64,000 bases of DNA from Benincasa hispida. Lineage: Eukaryota; Streptophyta; Magnoliopsida; Cucurbitales; Cucurbitaceae. The notes beneath the pieces are model-generated. The model was not told the origin of the DNA and searched no databases. It saw only the letters and a program-made list of their open reading frames with translations. The stretch spans positions 10,188,821 to 10,252,820 of the forward strand of contig NC_052351.1 of assembly GCF_009727055.1 (NCBI RefSeq). Direction: 5' to 3'. Shown here in pieces: positions 33,793 to 46,024 of this stretch. A program made the translations under genes and the position numbers. Position 1 is the stretch's first letter. Every line of letters starts with the position of its first letter.

Positions 33793-34659
33793 TCTGATCT
33801 TTGGCTGTGACTTCCCTTATTTTAAGAGTTTTTATTGTATATGATCTACTTTATTAATAAATTCTGATAAAAGCATAACATCCACGGTCATCCGTCAACT
33901 TAATAAATTGCAGATGCTGCATATTTCAAATGGGCCATGTGGTCAAGAATCTTCCTTGCCTGCAAACAAGAGAATGTCAAAAGTCAGTGATAATCCAGTC
34001 AATTCCATGAAATAAAATGACATAAAAATGAAAGTTTATAAATCTATTAAACACTTTTGAAAATTCAAATACCAAATAGATACAAACTTCAAAGTTTATA
34101 GACTAAATTTGCAATTTAACATTTCCTTAACTAAAACAAGTTTGACAACATATGATGATATACTTATTCTTATTTGTTAAGTTCAATATTTTCTCTTATA
34201 AATTTTTTAGAAATATATATCGAGATTGACATTTTTATCGATATATCTATCCACATCTCTATTTACCCTTCCAACCTAACAGTAACATAAGGCAGTATAT
34301 GTGAATAATTTCCCAAAATGGTAAAAGACTATCTTACCCTTCCTCTGGTAAGTTGGTGGCCTCACAAATACCCTGAGTTATTTTTACTTCTTGACAGCAA
34401 ACCATAAGTTCAGCTAATGGAGGGAAATTGGATAATGCACGTTAACAGTTCTAAGTTAAGACAATGATGAAGTTAAGGATATTCAAAGTAAAAATAGAAG
34501 ATTAAAAAAAAAAAAAAAAAAACCTAATATACATGGACAGTTCGGTTTTATTCTGTTAATATACATGGACATGGACTAAAGATTTATGCAGATGAAAATA
34601 AGAACAGTATTGCCTGTTTACACAAATGTTAAGTTGAGGTTGTTTCCTCATTCCAAGTC
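33793..34659. other. Intergenic between two CRKs
   Basis: No gene is seen. Around 33940-34020 a block matches the splice-acceptor-like block upstream of the other CRKs (CATTCTCTTGTTTGCAG on the minus strand). The rest of the unidentified upstream fragment is not obvious here. The region near 34560-34659 is the probable 3' untranslated region of the next CRK. Confidence 0.5.
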
Positions 34660-37360
34660 TCAAGAAATTGAGTTAAACTGGTTTGATGATTCTTCTTCAA
34701 TACAAATGCTCGAAGCTAGGCTAGATTGGGACCCTTCTGTGCAATTAAATTGCTGTGCAATGTTTGATGATTTACTTTGCAGCAAAAATCCAGGCCGTGA
34801 TGGTACAGGAAGAGAGGAGTAACTATTCAGCATGAGAAGAACTAAAGCCATGGTTGGTCTGCTAGCTGCATCTTCTTGAACACATAATAACCCTAGATGA
34901 ATGCATCTTATGATTTCATCAATGCAAGTTCCAGTCAATATTGGGTCTATGATATTTGTAATTGTTCCTTTCGTCCAGTTTTCCCATGTCTGCATTGGCA
35001 AGATTGTGTTACATTTGAAGGAAAAGAAGTACATGATGTCCCTTAGAATATTAGTACTTACATAGCTCAAAAGATGCTCTATATTTTCGCCATTTTGAAA
35101 GCTACCGTTCTTTTGGCCACTCACGATCTCTAGAAGAAACACACCAAAACTAAAAACGTCTAATTTTATTGAGAAATGCCCATACAATGCATACTCTGGG
35201 GCCATGTATCCACTTGAAATAAAAACACTTTTAAGTTCAATATTTGTCTCAATCTCCCAAGAGAAGCTAATTTTTTTTTTTTAAGAGAATGCAATTACTT
35301 GACTTATTTTATTTATTTTTTTTTTTGAAAAAAAAAGGGAGGAGCAAACGAGACTTACTATGTTCCTTTAATTTTACTTGTATCACCATTGGATTGATCG
35401 AACGAACACAATCTTGCCATTCCAAAATCATTAATTTTTGGATTTAGTTCTGCATCTAGTAATATATTACTAGCTTTAAGATCATGATGGATGACTTTGA
35501 ATCGAGAATCTTCATGAAGATACATGAGACCACGACTGATGCCTACTATGATTTTGTAATGTCTTGGCCAGTCCAAATATTGGCGCTGCATTGGATCTGC
35601 ATTTTCATTTAATATGAATATGGCTGCTTAGCTAGTAAAAGCAATGATAATGCAAACAAAATTTTTACCAGAAAGTTTACAAAATGATGCCCAATAAGTA
35701 GAACAAATTGCTGAAAGTACCAAATATAAAACGATCTAAGCTTGAATTAGGTAGAAACTCGTAGATTAGGAGTCTTTCACTTTTCTCAAAACAAAAGCCA
35801 AGAAGTCGAACCAGATTCCGGTGCTGCAGCTTAGCAACCAATAAAACTTCATTCTTAAATTCGAGGTCTCCCTGTTGAGAACCTTGAGTTAGCCTTTTTA
35901 CAGCCACTTCTTGTCCATTGAGAAGTTTACCCTGAAAGATACAAAAGCAAAACAAAAATATTAGAATTCATCTATCCTGATGGGACAAAATGTTACAGTT
36001 AAGAGATCATTCTATTTCCGTTCGATTACCTTATAAACGATGCCAAATCCACCTTGTCCAAGTTTATGGACAGTTGAGAAGTCATCTGTTGCATCTTTGA
36101 TCGTCTTAAAGTCGTATTGCAAGAAGTCCATAGAGTTAATATCATCATCAGTAGCTTCACAAGTAGTGTAGTGACAGGAGAATTAACAGCAGTTCATACT
36201 TTGAAGAAGATAATTATACCCACAAGAAAAGAAAAAAAGCACTAGGCTCGAGACAAAAATAAAATAATCTTACTTTCAAGTCTTTCCCTCAACTTTCTGG
36301 ATCTCAAAAAGATATAGAAGCCAATGGTCAATAACAGCGAAAGTGCTACAAATGGAAGAACTATCACAATGACAGTTCGTATTCTGAACTTCTTTCCTGA
36401 AAAGAAAAGGCACCTCTGGATGTTAAATTCTTGAACTACTTGTAAAAAACACTGAGCTTTTTTATCTTGAGAATGTATTATTCAATTTTTGCAAATAGAT
36501 TGCTTGATTCTTGAAAGCGTGAGAAAAACAAAATATTGTATTGAAAAGGACAAAGTGGCAAAAGCATTAACCATACCCTCTGTAGACTTGGTACTAGTTG
36601 AAGGAGAAAATACTACCGACAGTGGTGGTTGTGACTCGGCAGAAGGGTCATAGAAGAGGTACAGTTCATATCTGGCGTTACAGCTAGGTAAAAAAACTGT
36701 CGTTCCTTCACTACAACATGGTGGGAATGCTTGTAACGCTGACTTTAAGCACTCATCACATTGTAGCTGCGACAGGTCAGGTGTGCACTGCAAAAGCCCA
36801 TATATAGTCCATAACCCGCGTGCACCTATGTTTCCAGTTGCATACTTCTTTATAGAACCACCTGAAGAGGTATTGTTCTTCAAGCTATCTAGCAACGTTT
36901 TTAACTTCTGGCTGAACAGAGCTTCCTCTGTTATATTGATTGCCGCCCACGAGAGGAAATGGGGTCCAGTTTCCACTGCACCAAATATGGAACGGCTTGA
37001 ATAGCGCAGCATGCAGTTATTAAACCACCCAATTGCTTCTTTCTGCCGAGGACATAGCTGTGTGAGAAGATATATAGAGTCATTGAGGCAGCTTCGACAT
37101 ACATCAGACTTCACATCGCCTCGGCAGAGGCCAATAGCACTGGCTTTGTCTGAGTTTTCCCCATAGGAAGAAGTGTAAAAGCCACTGCCAGTATCTTTGG
37201 CATTGGCAATGGAGGAGAGGACATGATTGAGGTTGGCCTTATACGTGCTGTTGCTGGCAAAGTTCCCTCTATCGTACAAGCAGTAATGTTTGACGAAGAC
37301 TGGTTGGATGGCGCAAACTCTGGCAAAGAAAAACAATACAAGAGGAAGAAAGAATGCCAT
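34660..37360 (-). CDS. Cysteine-rich receptor-like protein kinase (CRK), intact, non-RD
   Basis: Seven exons on the minus strand: 37360-36577, 36396-36274, 36154-36030, 35931-35721, 35596-35359, 35212-35062, 34989-34660. They total 1962 bp (653 residues) with exon phases equal to the paralogues. It has a signal peptide and two DUF26 domains ([13 protein letters not shown] and [13 protein letters not shown], both C-X8-C-X2-C). It has a membrane span ([20 protein letters not shown]), G-loop [15 protein letters not shown] (Lys356), HHDLKASN (451-457), DFG (471-473), [14 protein letters not shown] and RPTM. As in the paralogues, His replaces Arg before the catalytic Asp. All introns are GT-AG. 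Intron 5 contains long T and A runs. Likely a plasma membrane receptor kinase of defence or stress signalling; the ligand is unknown. Confidence 0.93.
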
Positions 37361-37439
37361 GTACTACTATTGGCAATGACAACGATAGAATTGCAGAAAC
37401 ATCATAACAATATTTTGGCTTTTAAGTTAGATCTACAAG

Positions 37440-37500
37440 TATTTAAATCTGTTAGGACTTGGAATGATCATATTGAACATGATTAGTTTTTTGTTTGACC
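37440..37500 (-). promoter_or_regulatory. TATA-like element and W-box core of the CRK at 37360
   Basis: TTTAAATA on the minus strand at 37440-37447 lies 80 bp upstream of the ATG. The plus strand reads TTTGACC at 37494-37500, a W-box core. Confidence 0.45.
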
Positions 37501-37639
37501 AACAAGGTACAAATTTTGGCTTAAACTACTGATCCTTTGCTTTGTTTTTTCCTTTATTTTATAAGAAGTTTGATTATAAACACCACATTATTTATGAATT
37601 CTGAGTATAACATCCATCCAACTCATTATTAGTCAATTT

Positions 37640-38490
37640 AATAAATTGCAGGTGGAATTTCCATCCAACTGAGCAAGTTCGCCCTTTATTAAACTAAAGT
37701 TCAAAATTAAACATGAAAATTTAACAACAAAGTTATTTAAACCATGTAAATATTCATACTTACTAAGGAAAGTGCGTTCGTGGAGAGAAGCATTTCGTAT
37801 TTTTTGTATTTAAGAACATAGTCGATGAGAAGAATCAGGACTGCAAGAATACCTTGGCTATAAAATCTTCATTGTCAAGCTTTTCAAACCATTACGACTG
37901 AACTAATTGGAAAGATGAGGAGTCACTTTTGCTGCAATTATATTGCTGAAAATTCCAAATGAACCATATAATGGGAATTGGTCTTATTTCTAGAAGCATT
38001 CCTGCAAATAAGAAAATGTCAAAGTCAGGGTTCAGTCCCGTCAATTCATTGCATACAATGTATTCGGTTTTGATAAAACATAGTATCGCTACCCTGAACC
38101 AAACTACGATTTATTTCAGAAAGATGCAAGTTCTATCAATCTTTCTCCAGCTCTGTTCTCTAGTATTTTCACACTGAAATCAAATTCTGGCTTGTTAAAA
38201 CTTTATGGCAAAAGCAACAAGACCATTCAAGCACCCTGCAGAGAACGTGATTCAATTTTTCTAAACTTCGTATCCCCATTTCGGAACGTGTAGAGATGAA
38301 TGAAACTTGGCTTTCAATGAAGCCAATGATGTCCTATTTCTTTCTAGACTAGACGAAACGTGTAAATTAATTAGGTCTTAGTAACATTGAAACGCTAGGG
38401 CATCACCTTCCTTCGCTGCATAATCAATCAAGAAATTCAGTATAGCTATCTGGTGCTCGTCATCCTCGCTCCACAGCAGCTGTATGTAAT
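37640..38490 (-). other. Second copy of the unidentified upstream gene fragment
   Basis: Blocks on the minus strand align with those at 22880-23440. Examples are CATTTTCTTATTTGCAG, the segment with GAACAGAGCTGGAGAAAG (38150-38165), and GATTATGCAGCGAAGGAAGG (about 38415-38435), which corresponds to GATGATGCGGCAAAGAAAGG there. One frame reads LLWSEDDEHQIAILNFLIDY, then AAKEGD, open for about 30 codons. The source gene is not recognised. The fragment ends near the G tract. Confidence 0.45.
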
Positions 38491-38500
38491 GGGAAGAGTT

Positions 38501-38655
38501 GGGGGGGGGGGGGGGGGGCGGGGGGGGAGGGGGGGGGGCGGGGGGGGGGGGGGGGGGGGGGCGGGGGGGGGGGGGAGTGGGGGGGTGGGGCGGAGGGAGG
38601 GTGGGGGGGGGGGGGGGGGGGGGGGTGGGGGGGGGGTGGGGAGGGGGGAGGGTGG

Positions 38656-38692
<37 letters not shown>
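38501..38692 (+). repeat. 192-bp near-homopolymeric G tract
   Basis: The tract is G with only isolated C, A or T bases. Both sides are ordinary AT-rich sequence with sharp edges. Glycine-rich reading frames across it are meaningless. It may be a sequencing or gap-filling artefact, or a real G-rich low-complexity repeat able to form G-quadruplexes. Confidence 0.95.
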
Positions 38693-38693
<1 letters not shown>

Positions 38694-39005
38694 ATATATG
38701 GGAAACTTGTTATAAAAAGTTTGGGTAATTTGTTTTAAATGGATAAATTTTTAGAAATATTTTCAAGTTTAACACGATGTAAATGTTATTCACTAAACCC
38801 TGTCTAGCACATATAGATAATAACATTGTTAGGTTTAATTTCATTTTAATTCAATTAGTAGAAGAAGTATTCAAATACTCAATGATTCGAAAAATTCAAT
38901 CAACCCAATCTAATTCGTACGGTGGGTTTGGGATGAGTTATCAACTCATTGAGTTGGTTGAGTTTAAATAAATGAAAACTTTATGTTATGAGTTGGGTTG
39001 ATTCA
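38693..39005. other. Intergenic, no gene seen
   Basis: AT-rich sequence between the G tract and the SIRE-like LTR. No supported feature. Confidence 0.5.
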
Positions 39006-39893
39006 TGGTTCATTATTTTTTGACCTTAATACTCAAATTAATTAATTTTAATTAATTAATTTTAATTAATATTATATATTTGATAATAACAAACTATGAT
39101 TTGATGACGTGGGAGATTTTTATCATCAAAGAGTGGATCAGTGTCACTTGGAGCAATAGAAAGGTGATACATGATGGAACTCTTGATTTCTGGATTGGTT
39201 TTAAAAAATGAAAATGGATTTTAAAAAAAATAATTTAATAATTATTTTAAAGATGTTCGTACTGCTGTTGATTGTGCCTAGTCTTTGGACACATTTGTGG
39301 TAATTTTAGCATTATTTTTTTTTTTTTGTTTAGGTTTTAAAAGAAATGATTTAAAAATATATATATTATTATATATTTTTTTTTTTGTGTTTAACGGCTA
39401 GCTGAGTTTAAAATCTCCACCATTGTTTTTTATTTTCCAAGATCCAATGACCTAAATTAAATGTGGTTTTCAACCATTTTTCCTCTTTATTTAAACTCAT
39501 ATTCTTTTCTAAATCATGACAACAATTTTTATTATTTTCGGTTCTCCATAATTCATTAGGCCACAATTATTGCTCTCTCTCCAAGCTTCAATTGACTTCT
39601 TTTCATCTTCTTCTTGTGAGAGATATTTTATGTTGTGAGGATTGACTCGTTGAGTGCTAAATTTCTAACTCCACTCTTTTATCGAGTGTGCTATTTATTT
39701 TTCTAAATTATTGTAAGGGTTGCTCTTGATCCTGGAAAAAGAGCTATTGTAACAGTGTGATCCTCAACTGTGGAAATGATCGGGTTTGTTCTTGCGCTCG
39801 AAAAAAGAACGTTGTACGTTTCAACTCTAAGCCGTGCACTACAAGAAATCGCATTTCTCCCGATGCCCTAAATCGTCGGGAAAGGGTGAAAAC

Positions 39894-41813
39894 CGTTGGG
39901 TTTTATGTCCTAAAACTCGTAGTTTGTAAAATGATAAACATTTCTAATAATCAATAAACTTATTGTTGATCTTATAAATTGTATGAAAGTCTAAATCCAA
40001 TAAACTAAGACCCATGACTATTACATGAGTACTTGAACTTTATGTGGAGACATAAGAATGGATCAAGTTCGAGTAAATAGTCAAAATGATCTTTAGTACA
40101 TGAATAAGGTTGGGTACCTTTTTCTGGTAACACTATTGGATACGGCCTACTCTGTAGTTGTTACACAGAGTTATAAAGTGCTACATACGATGTGATCCTA
40201 ATTCATACATGTTATGACATGAGGAGTGGGGGCGTCCTATGCAATGAGTTTCCATAAGATTAGACCAAGAAATAAGTCACTCTTACTTTATAACGCTGTT
40301 TACTGTATAAGACTGACTATTTCATCTAGATGACCTAGGTAACTCGATCTTAATCCTGAGCTAACTATGAATTCCTATTTATTTAGGATTATCCTTAGAT
40401 TTGTATAGGTGAGGGTTGGCTCAATAGCACCGACTCAATAAGCCTTCCATTTCAGGGGTAAGACCTAATAGATAACTGGGGACATAGGGTGCAAGATGAA
40501 GTTCACGCCTACCTTATTTAGGGATAAGAGAAAGGTTGCTCTTTCAAGTACTGAATCCAGGTCTTGAACAAGAGGCCCCACCCTCTCACTGGGTTGAGAG
40601 AGTTTGGTTTAGTGATTGGATCATAAACCAGTTGTTCATTAGAGGATCAGTGGGAACTTGAGGAACAAGACGTAATCTCGAGGGTAAAACAGATATTTGA
40701 CCCAGCTGTTATTACGAACAACCTGTGAAAGGTCGACTTACTGATTATGGTTAAATCATGTGGACATAATATATCTTCAGTAAGGGGAGTGCAACTATGG
40801 GCTTTAGTGAAGTGACCCATTAATCAACGAATGGGGGTTAATTTGGTCTAATAAGTTTAGCCAATTAATCTTAGATCATTGGAGCCCATGATCTGTAGGT
40901 CCGCGAGGTCCCATACTAACTTGCAATTGAACTAGCTCTAGAATAACATGATAAGTTAATTTGAAACGTTCAAATTAGAATTAAGAAAATTAGTAATTAT
41001 ATGAGATATAATTATGTGTTTAATTCGAGAATTAAACAGAATAGGAGAATTTATATTTAAATATATAAAGATGGATGTGTGTAAAAATTAATTTAATATT
41101 TGATATTAAATTAATTAAGTTTTATTTAAAAATTAATTTATGAAATTAATTTTATAAAATTAAAATTTTCAGTTTTAAAATCANTTAATATTTGATATTA
41201 AATTAATTAAGTTTTATTTAAAAATTAATTTATGAAATTAATTTTATAAAATTAAAATTTTCAGTTTTAAAATCAAAATGGATTTTTAAAAATCAAGTTT
41301 GATTTTGAGATAAAATTTGAAAATTGGAAAAAATAATACACAAATGGGAAAACTATCTTCTTCATGCTCACACATTTTCCATTTCCCCTTCTTCATTAAC
41401 TCCGAGCATGAGCTGCAACTCATGCAGCTCTCTTCCTTGCATGATGATCTGCAATATATTGAAGAGATTGGAGTGAATTTGAGGCATGCAATCAAGAGAG
41501 AATTTTAGAGAAAATTCGTGCTAAATAAAGTGTTTTTCAACAAGATTGCTGCTGTGAGTAATTCTCCATAATCCCTTGATTCAAACTTATTTTAAGTCCC
41601 ACAACTCAATCTAGAGCACCAAGAGAATAGTGGAGAAGATCTTGAGATGGTCTGTAATAAGATTCGAAGAAGGTTGCAACTGGAGACGAGCTTTAAAGAA
41701 GTTCTACAATGGTATGTCATGAAACTCACTTGTTTCTGCAAAAGCATGCTTTATATTTTGTCAAAATTAATGAATTAGAGTGCTTCTTCTGCTGTTGCTG
41801 ATACATTCCTACA
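39894..41813 (+). mobile_element. Solo LTR inside the CACTA fragment
   Basis: It starts CGTTGGGTTTTATGTCC (canonical TG mutated to CG) and ends GATACATTCCTACA. It is flanked by AAAAC and GAAAC, an imperfect 5-bp duplication. The same LTR family occurs in the minus orientation ending at 51138 and at 53973-55866. An N at 41184 lies inside it, within an exact-looking 91-bp duplication. Confidence 0.75.
41093..41275 (+). repeat. 91-bp direct repeat separated by a single N
   Basis: The segment TTAATATTTG...TTTTAAAATCA occurs at 41093-41183 and again at 41185-41275 with the ambiguous base at 41184 between. Related LTRs elsewhere in the window carry this segment once. This pattern fits an unmerged contig overlap rather than biology. 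Confidence 0.9.
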
Positions 41814-43039
41814 GAAACTGCATCGAGAGATCCTTTCCCGACAATAGATTGATTGTTGGGAGTTTGGTCGGAAAAAATCCGTCGGGAGAAGATCTCCTGA
41901 CGCATAAAACAGGTCGTCGGGAGTTGTCATAGAACTCCCGACACATAGAATAGGACATTGGTTGTTCTAGGAACTCCCGACGTATGATATACGGTGTCGG
42001 GAGTTCTATGTGTCGGGAGTTCTAGGACAACTTCCGACGCCCTGTTTTATGCATCGGAAGTTCTAGGAACTCCCAGTGCCCTGTTTTATGCATCGGGAGT
42101 TCTCAACGGTTTGTTTTATTCATTGGGAGTTACTGGAATTCCCGACGCGCTATTCTACGTGTGGGAGTTCCTTCATTGGTTGAATATTGACTTTTAAAAT
42201 TTTTAATTTTTTTTAAATTTGATCTAAATAACTTGTAATGCATCATTAACCAACTCAAATAGATTCATATAATACACAAAACAAAGAAAACGAAGTCCAT
42301 ACTATAACAAATAAATGAAAAGTTACAAGATCTTACAATAAAAAAGTCGATACTAAATAAAAGAAAATTGTTTTCAGAAATACATGGAAGAAATAAAATG
42401 AAAACAACGTCAATAAATACAGAAAAGAAAACAAGAAGAACTTGGGAAGTGGATGTAGGCCGATTGTGTTAAACCACTATAAAATTCTCGGTGTTAATTT
42501 ATCTATCTCTCTTCTATTTAATTTTGTAATTAATTTGTTATTATATTTTATTGCTTGAAATTAATTGCTCATATTGGACTATTTTGATTGGTCGTTCTTG
42601 AATTTCTATATCCATTATCAATCTTGTTATTAGAATCAAATTTGGTGCTTTGAAATAGTATTATTAAATTCTTGATTATTTTGAGTTAAATTTATTTACA
42701 TGAATTTATTATTTAAATTACTTATTAGCAAAAAGTTTATTAATTTGTTTATTTGGAACCACATTAGTAAAAAGTTTTAGTTAAATAAACCCTATTCACT
42801 CCTACAGGGTTGTCATACCGATCCTACAATTGGTATCATAGTCTGTTGCTCTTTTGTTTGTAATAAAAAATTTTATACTTCTTTTAGATTGAAACCCATT
42901 GTTTGAGTTTTTCAATCCTACAATTGGTACTAAAGAGAGTAGCTCTTTTACGCAAATTATTTTTTCAATATTATTTTAATTTATAAAGAATCTTATTAAT
43001 ATTTTGAAAAATTATTTGAAAAGCTTAATCGCTAGTGCT

Positions 43040-44775
43040 ATGATAACTTTAGATCATTGTGTTGATAGACCTCCATTCTTTGATGGTATTAGAAATTATG
43101 ATGTTTGGAAAAATAAAATGAATTTTTTTTATGCTTGCTATAGATTTTAATACTTTGTATGTTTGTGAGCATGATTTATTTAAATTACAATTGAATAATG
43201 AGTTGTTCACTACCAATGCCAAAGCAATAAATATCATATATTGTGCATTGAATAGAAAAATATGTGATAAAATTTTAAATTTTGATTATGCATATGATAT
43301 TTGTAATTTTTTTTGATAATATAGAGAATTCTCCTTCTAGTACTAATGATCTATTGAATATATAAATTCTATTATTTTATTCTAGATTCTATTCTAATCC
43401 TTAGAATAGATTCAAATAATCTATCATGATTCTAATAATGAATCATGATAAGTTGTTTCCTTGAATTCAAAAATATTCACTGGCTGAAGCATCTAAAAAG
43501 GGAAGTTTTCAGTCTGTACTGGTTTGATGTGAAGGAGAATTATACTTCTCAAAATCAAGAAAATTTTCATGAAGTGAAAAAGAAAAAATGTGACCAATCC
43601 TCCTTATGCTTGATGGCCCATTCGAAAAATGACTCCGGTGATGAGACCAGTGAAGATGAGGAGGGAATCACACATCTCTATCTTACCACAAGTTATATGG
43701 TGTTTTTGAAAGTATGCAATATGTTTTAGAAAAAGATTAGCACTAAATATCTAAAACTATCAAAGAAGTTTAAGACATTGTCTAGTGAAAATAAATCTTG
43801 GATAGATGAAAATGCATGTTTGAAAAATAGAGCAACTAATGATGTTTTGCTTGTTGATAAATTTTATGATGATGAGAAATGTGCCTAGTAGAATAGGGTT
43901 TCTTGAAAAAGAAAAGGTGAACTTAAATCTTTATCACGTGATATAAAAATTGAAATGAATGATTTGAGGGATAAAAGTGAAAAAATTGGATTTTGTTCTT
44001 TAGAATTGAAAGATAAAATTGTTAATTTGAACAATAAAATTATTGATTTGGAAACTAGCAATATAATATTAGAAAATGAGAAAATTTCTCTTGTTGACAA
44101 GATTAAATTTCTTGAATTTGATGTTGATGAGAAAAAAAATCTTTTGCATTTACTTAAAAGAAAGAAATGCTTGCTAATAAAGAGCTTGAAATTGCAAAAG
44201 AGTCTATTAAGAAATTGATTTTTGATACACAAAAATTGGATGTCTTTTAATAACAAAAAGACATTAGGCTATGTGAATAGAAATTGTTCATCTACTTCTA
44301 AGAATATTACTTTTGTTAAGGTCACCTCCTCTATTTCAAAATATCTTATCCAATGCGTCTAATTTTGTTGAATCTAAAGTTATACCAAAGCATGAAAAAG
44401 TTACACATATCCATGGAAATTCAAAATTTGTGAGTGTGAATTTTATGAATAAGCATGAAAAAAGCTAAACCTATGTAAAAATCAAAGTTTGTGTCTAAAC
44501 GTGTTCATGAAAAATCTAAATGTATGCATAGTTCTAAATTTATGCCTACTTGTCATTTTTGTGGAGTTAAAATTCATATTAGACCAAATTATTTTAAATT
44601 GAAAAATGCTCCTAACAAGAATTATTTGAATAGAAATATTGTGAAAAATCAACTAGTTAAAAGTAAATTCTTGCCCAATGTTGTATGCTATTCTTGTGGC
44701 AAAACTGGTTATAAATATCATACTTGTTGTTTGCCAAAGATGAATGACGATGATTTTGGAACTAATTTGAAATAG
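43040..44775 (+). pseudogene. SIRE-type Gag remnant
   Basis: Recognisable parts in order: MITLDHCVDRPPFFDGIRNY (43040), a poorly preserved core with TTNAKAINIIYCALNRKICD (about 43210), and SSLCLMAHSKNDSGDE (near 43605). Next come a coiled-coil-like Lys/Glu/Leu-rich stretch (43955-44218) and two knuckle-like motifs, CHFCGVKIHIRPNYF and CYSCGKTGYKYHTC (44555-44730), in which Cys or His positions are partly lost. At least six stops or shifts separate these parts. Confidence 0.7.
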
Positions 44776-46024
44776 GTTTCAAAATCATTGCTCACTAATT
44801 GAAGGACCCAAGAAATAGGTACCAAAATCTTTTGGTTGAGCTTTCATTGTAGATGTGATTCAAGAAGCAATTGTTGCTTGGACTTCAAATGAGCAACTAA
44901 TTCAAATTGGAGCGACTTTTGTGGCTTGTTTGAATCAAACAAAGGAAATGACATATTTGGTAACTTTATATGTTTTATTGAATTGTTGAGATAAGTATTT
45001 TTATTGGCTCTTTTGTGAAAATTTAATTTATTGAATGAGTTTGGATGTTTGAAATTGACTTATTGAATTGCATTGATTATAGGATTTAATGCCATTAGTA
45101 ATCTTTATTTATATATCTATGTAGCATTTGTCTTCATTGCTTATTATTTGGCTTTTTAGTCAATTAGATGTTTTCTCTATCTTTGTGTTTTTCATAGAAA
45201 GTTTTGAGGAAAAAGGATATTGAGTTTGAAATATATTGTTTATCCTATTGATAATTGAGCATGTTTTTGGAAAAGTTGTTAATTTCTTTTCCATAGAGGG
45301 GAGTATTTATAGAATTGATACATTCTTGAATCCCTTGATTTTTTTTAAAATCAAAATTGGTGCAATGCTTTATTGTGTTCCTACCATGCTTATATTTGAT
45401 TGATAATGTATTCTCTTTTTTGGTAATATTGAATTTTCTAAAATAGATTTGCTATTATTTGGTTCCATATCCCTTTATTGTTGTGTACCCCTCTTATGTA
45501 TAATATTTATTCTTTTATGGGGAGCTATTGTATTTGGAGTAAAATTATGTTTTAAAATTTTATTTGATATTTCTACGTTCATGTTGAATGTATTTTTGTC
45601 CCTTGTTAAGGGGAAGTGTTCAATTGATTCCAAAAGGGGGAGAAATTTTGTGAAATTGATCCTAAATAATTATCTAGTTGGTTGATTATTTGAGATGCCT
45701 CTTGAATATACAATATTGTTTGTTATATATAATATATATACTAAGGTATGTCTATATGAGAAGAAATACAAAGTATGTGCTTGTGATTTTAGAGGAAGCT
45801 TTCATATATTTGTTTATTTTTCTTAATTGTCCTTTTTTTGATTGATTCCAAAAGGGAGAGAGGTAGAAAGAAAAATGAAAGTATCTTGTTATTGAAATAT
45901 TCATTGTTTTCAAGTTAATTGAAATTATACATGTGTTGATTATGCATCAAGAACATATTTCATATCACACACTAATTTAGATTTCATTTTTCTTGAGTAG
46001 CTTGTCATCATAAAAAGGGAGAGA
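44776..46024 (+). other. Non-coding 3' interior of the SIRE-like element
   Basis: Follows the Gag remnant directly; pol is missing. It includes GATTCCAAAAGGGGGAGA-like purine blocks near 45630 and 45850 and a purine tract just before the second LTR. A frame at 45449-45685 is hydrophobic but has no recognisable homology. Confidence 0.55.

Larger units (their letters stand above)
39838..42440 (+). mobile_element. CACTA (EnSpm) fragment with one terminal repeat, itself interrupted
   Basis: It begins CACTACAAGAAATCGCATTT, the classic CACTA terminus. Numerous subterminal copies of GTCGGGAGTT and its reverse complement AACTCCCGAC lie at 41840-42170. The matching right terminus (TTCTTGTAGTG) is absent before SIRE LTR sequence resumes near 42440, so the right end was deleted. 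A Copia-like solo LTR is inserted at 39894-41813. No transposase is seen, so this is a non-autonomous or truncated copy. Confidence 0.75.
39006..42828 (+). repeat. 5' LTR of the SIRE-like element, split by nested elements
   Basis: It starts TGGTTCATTATTT and ends GATCCTACA. Segments 39006-39837 and about 42440-42828 align with the second LTR at 46025-47318. Between them lies the CACTA fragment, and about 40 bp of LTR sequence are missing at the junction. Confidence 0.7.

Noticed and set aside
38453..38738. Glycine-rich open frames across the G tract
   Set aside because: They arise from reading GGN codons in a homopolymer. There is no start context, no homologue, and the tract itself is suspect.
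45449..45685. Hydrophobic frame in the SIRE-like interior as an env-like gene
   Set aside because: Short, without signal peptide logic, fusion features or relatives visible to me. The low GC favours Phe/Leu/Ile codons by chance.
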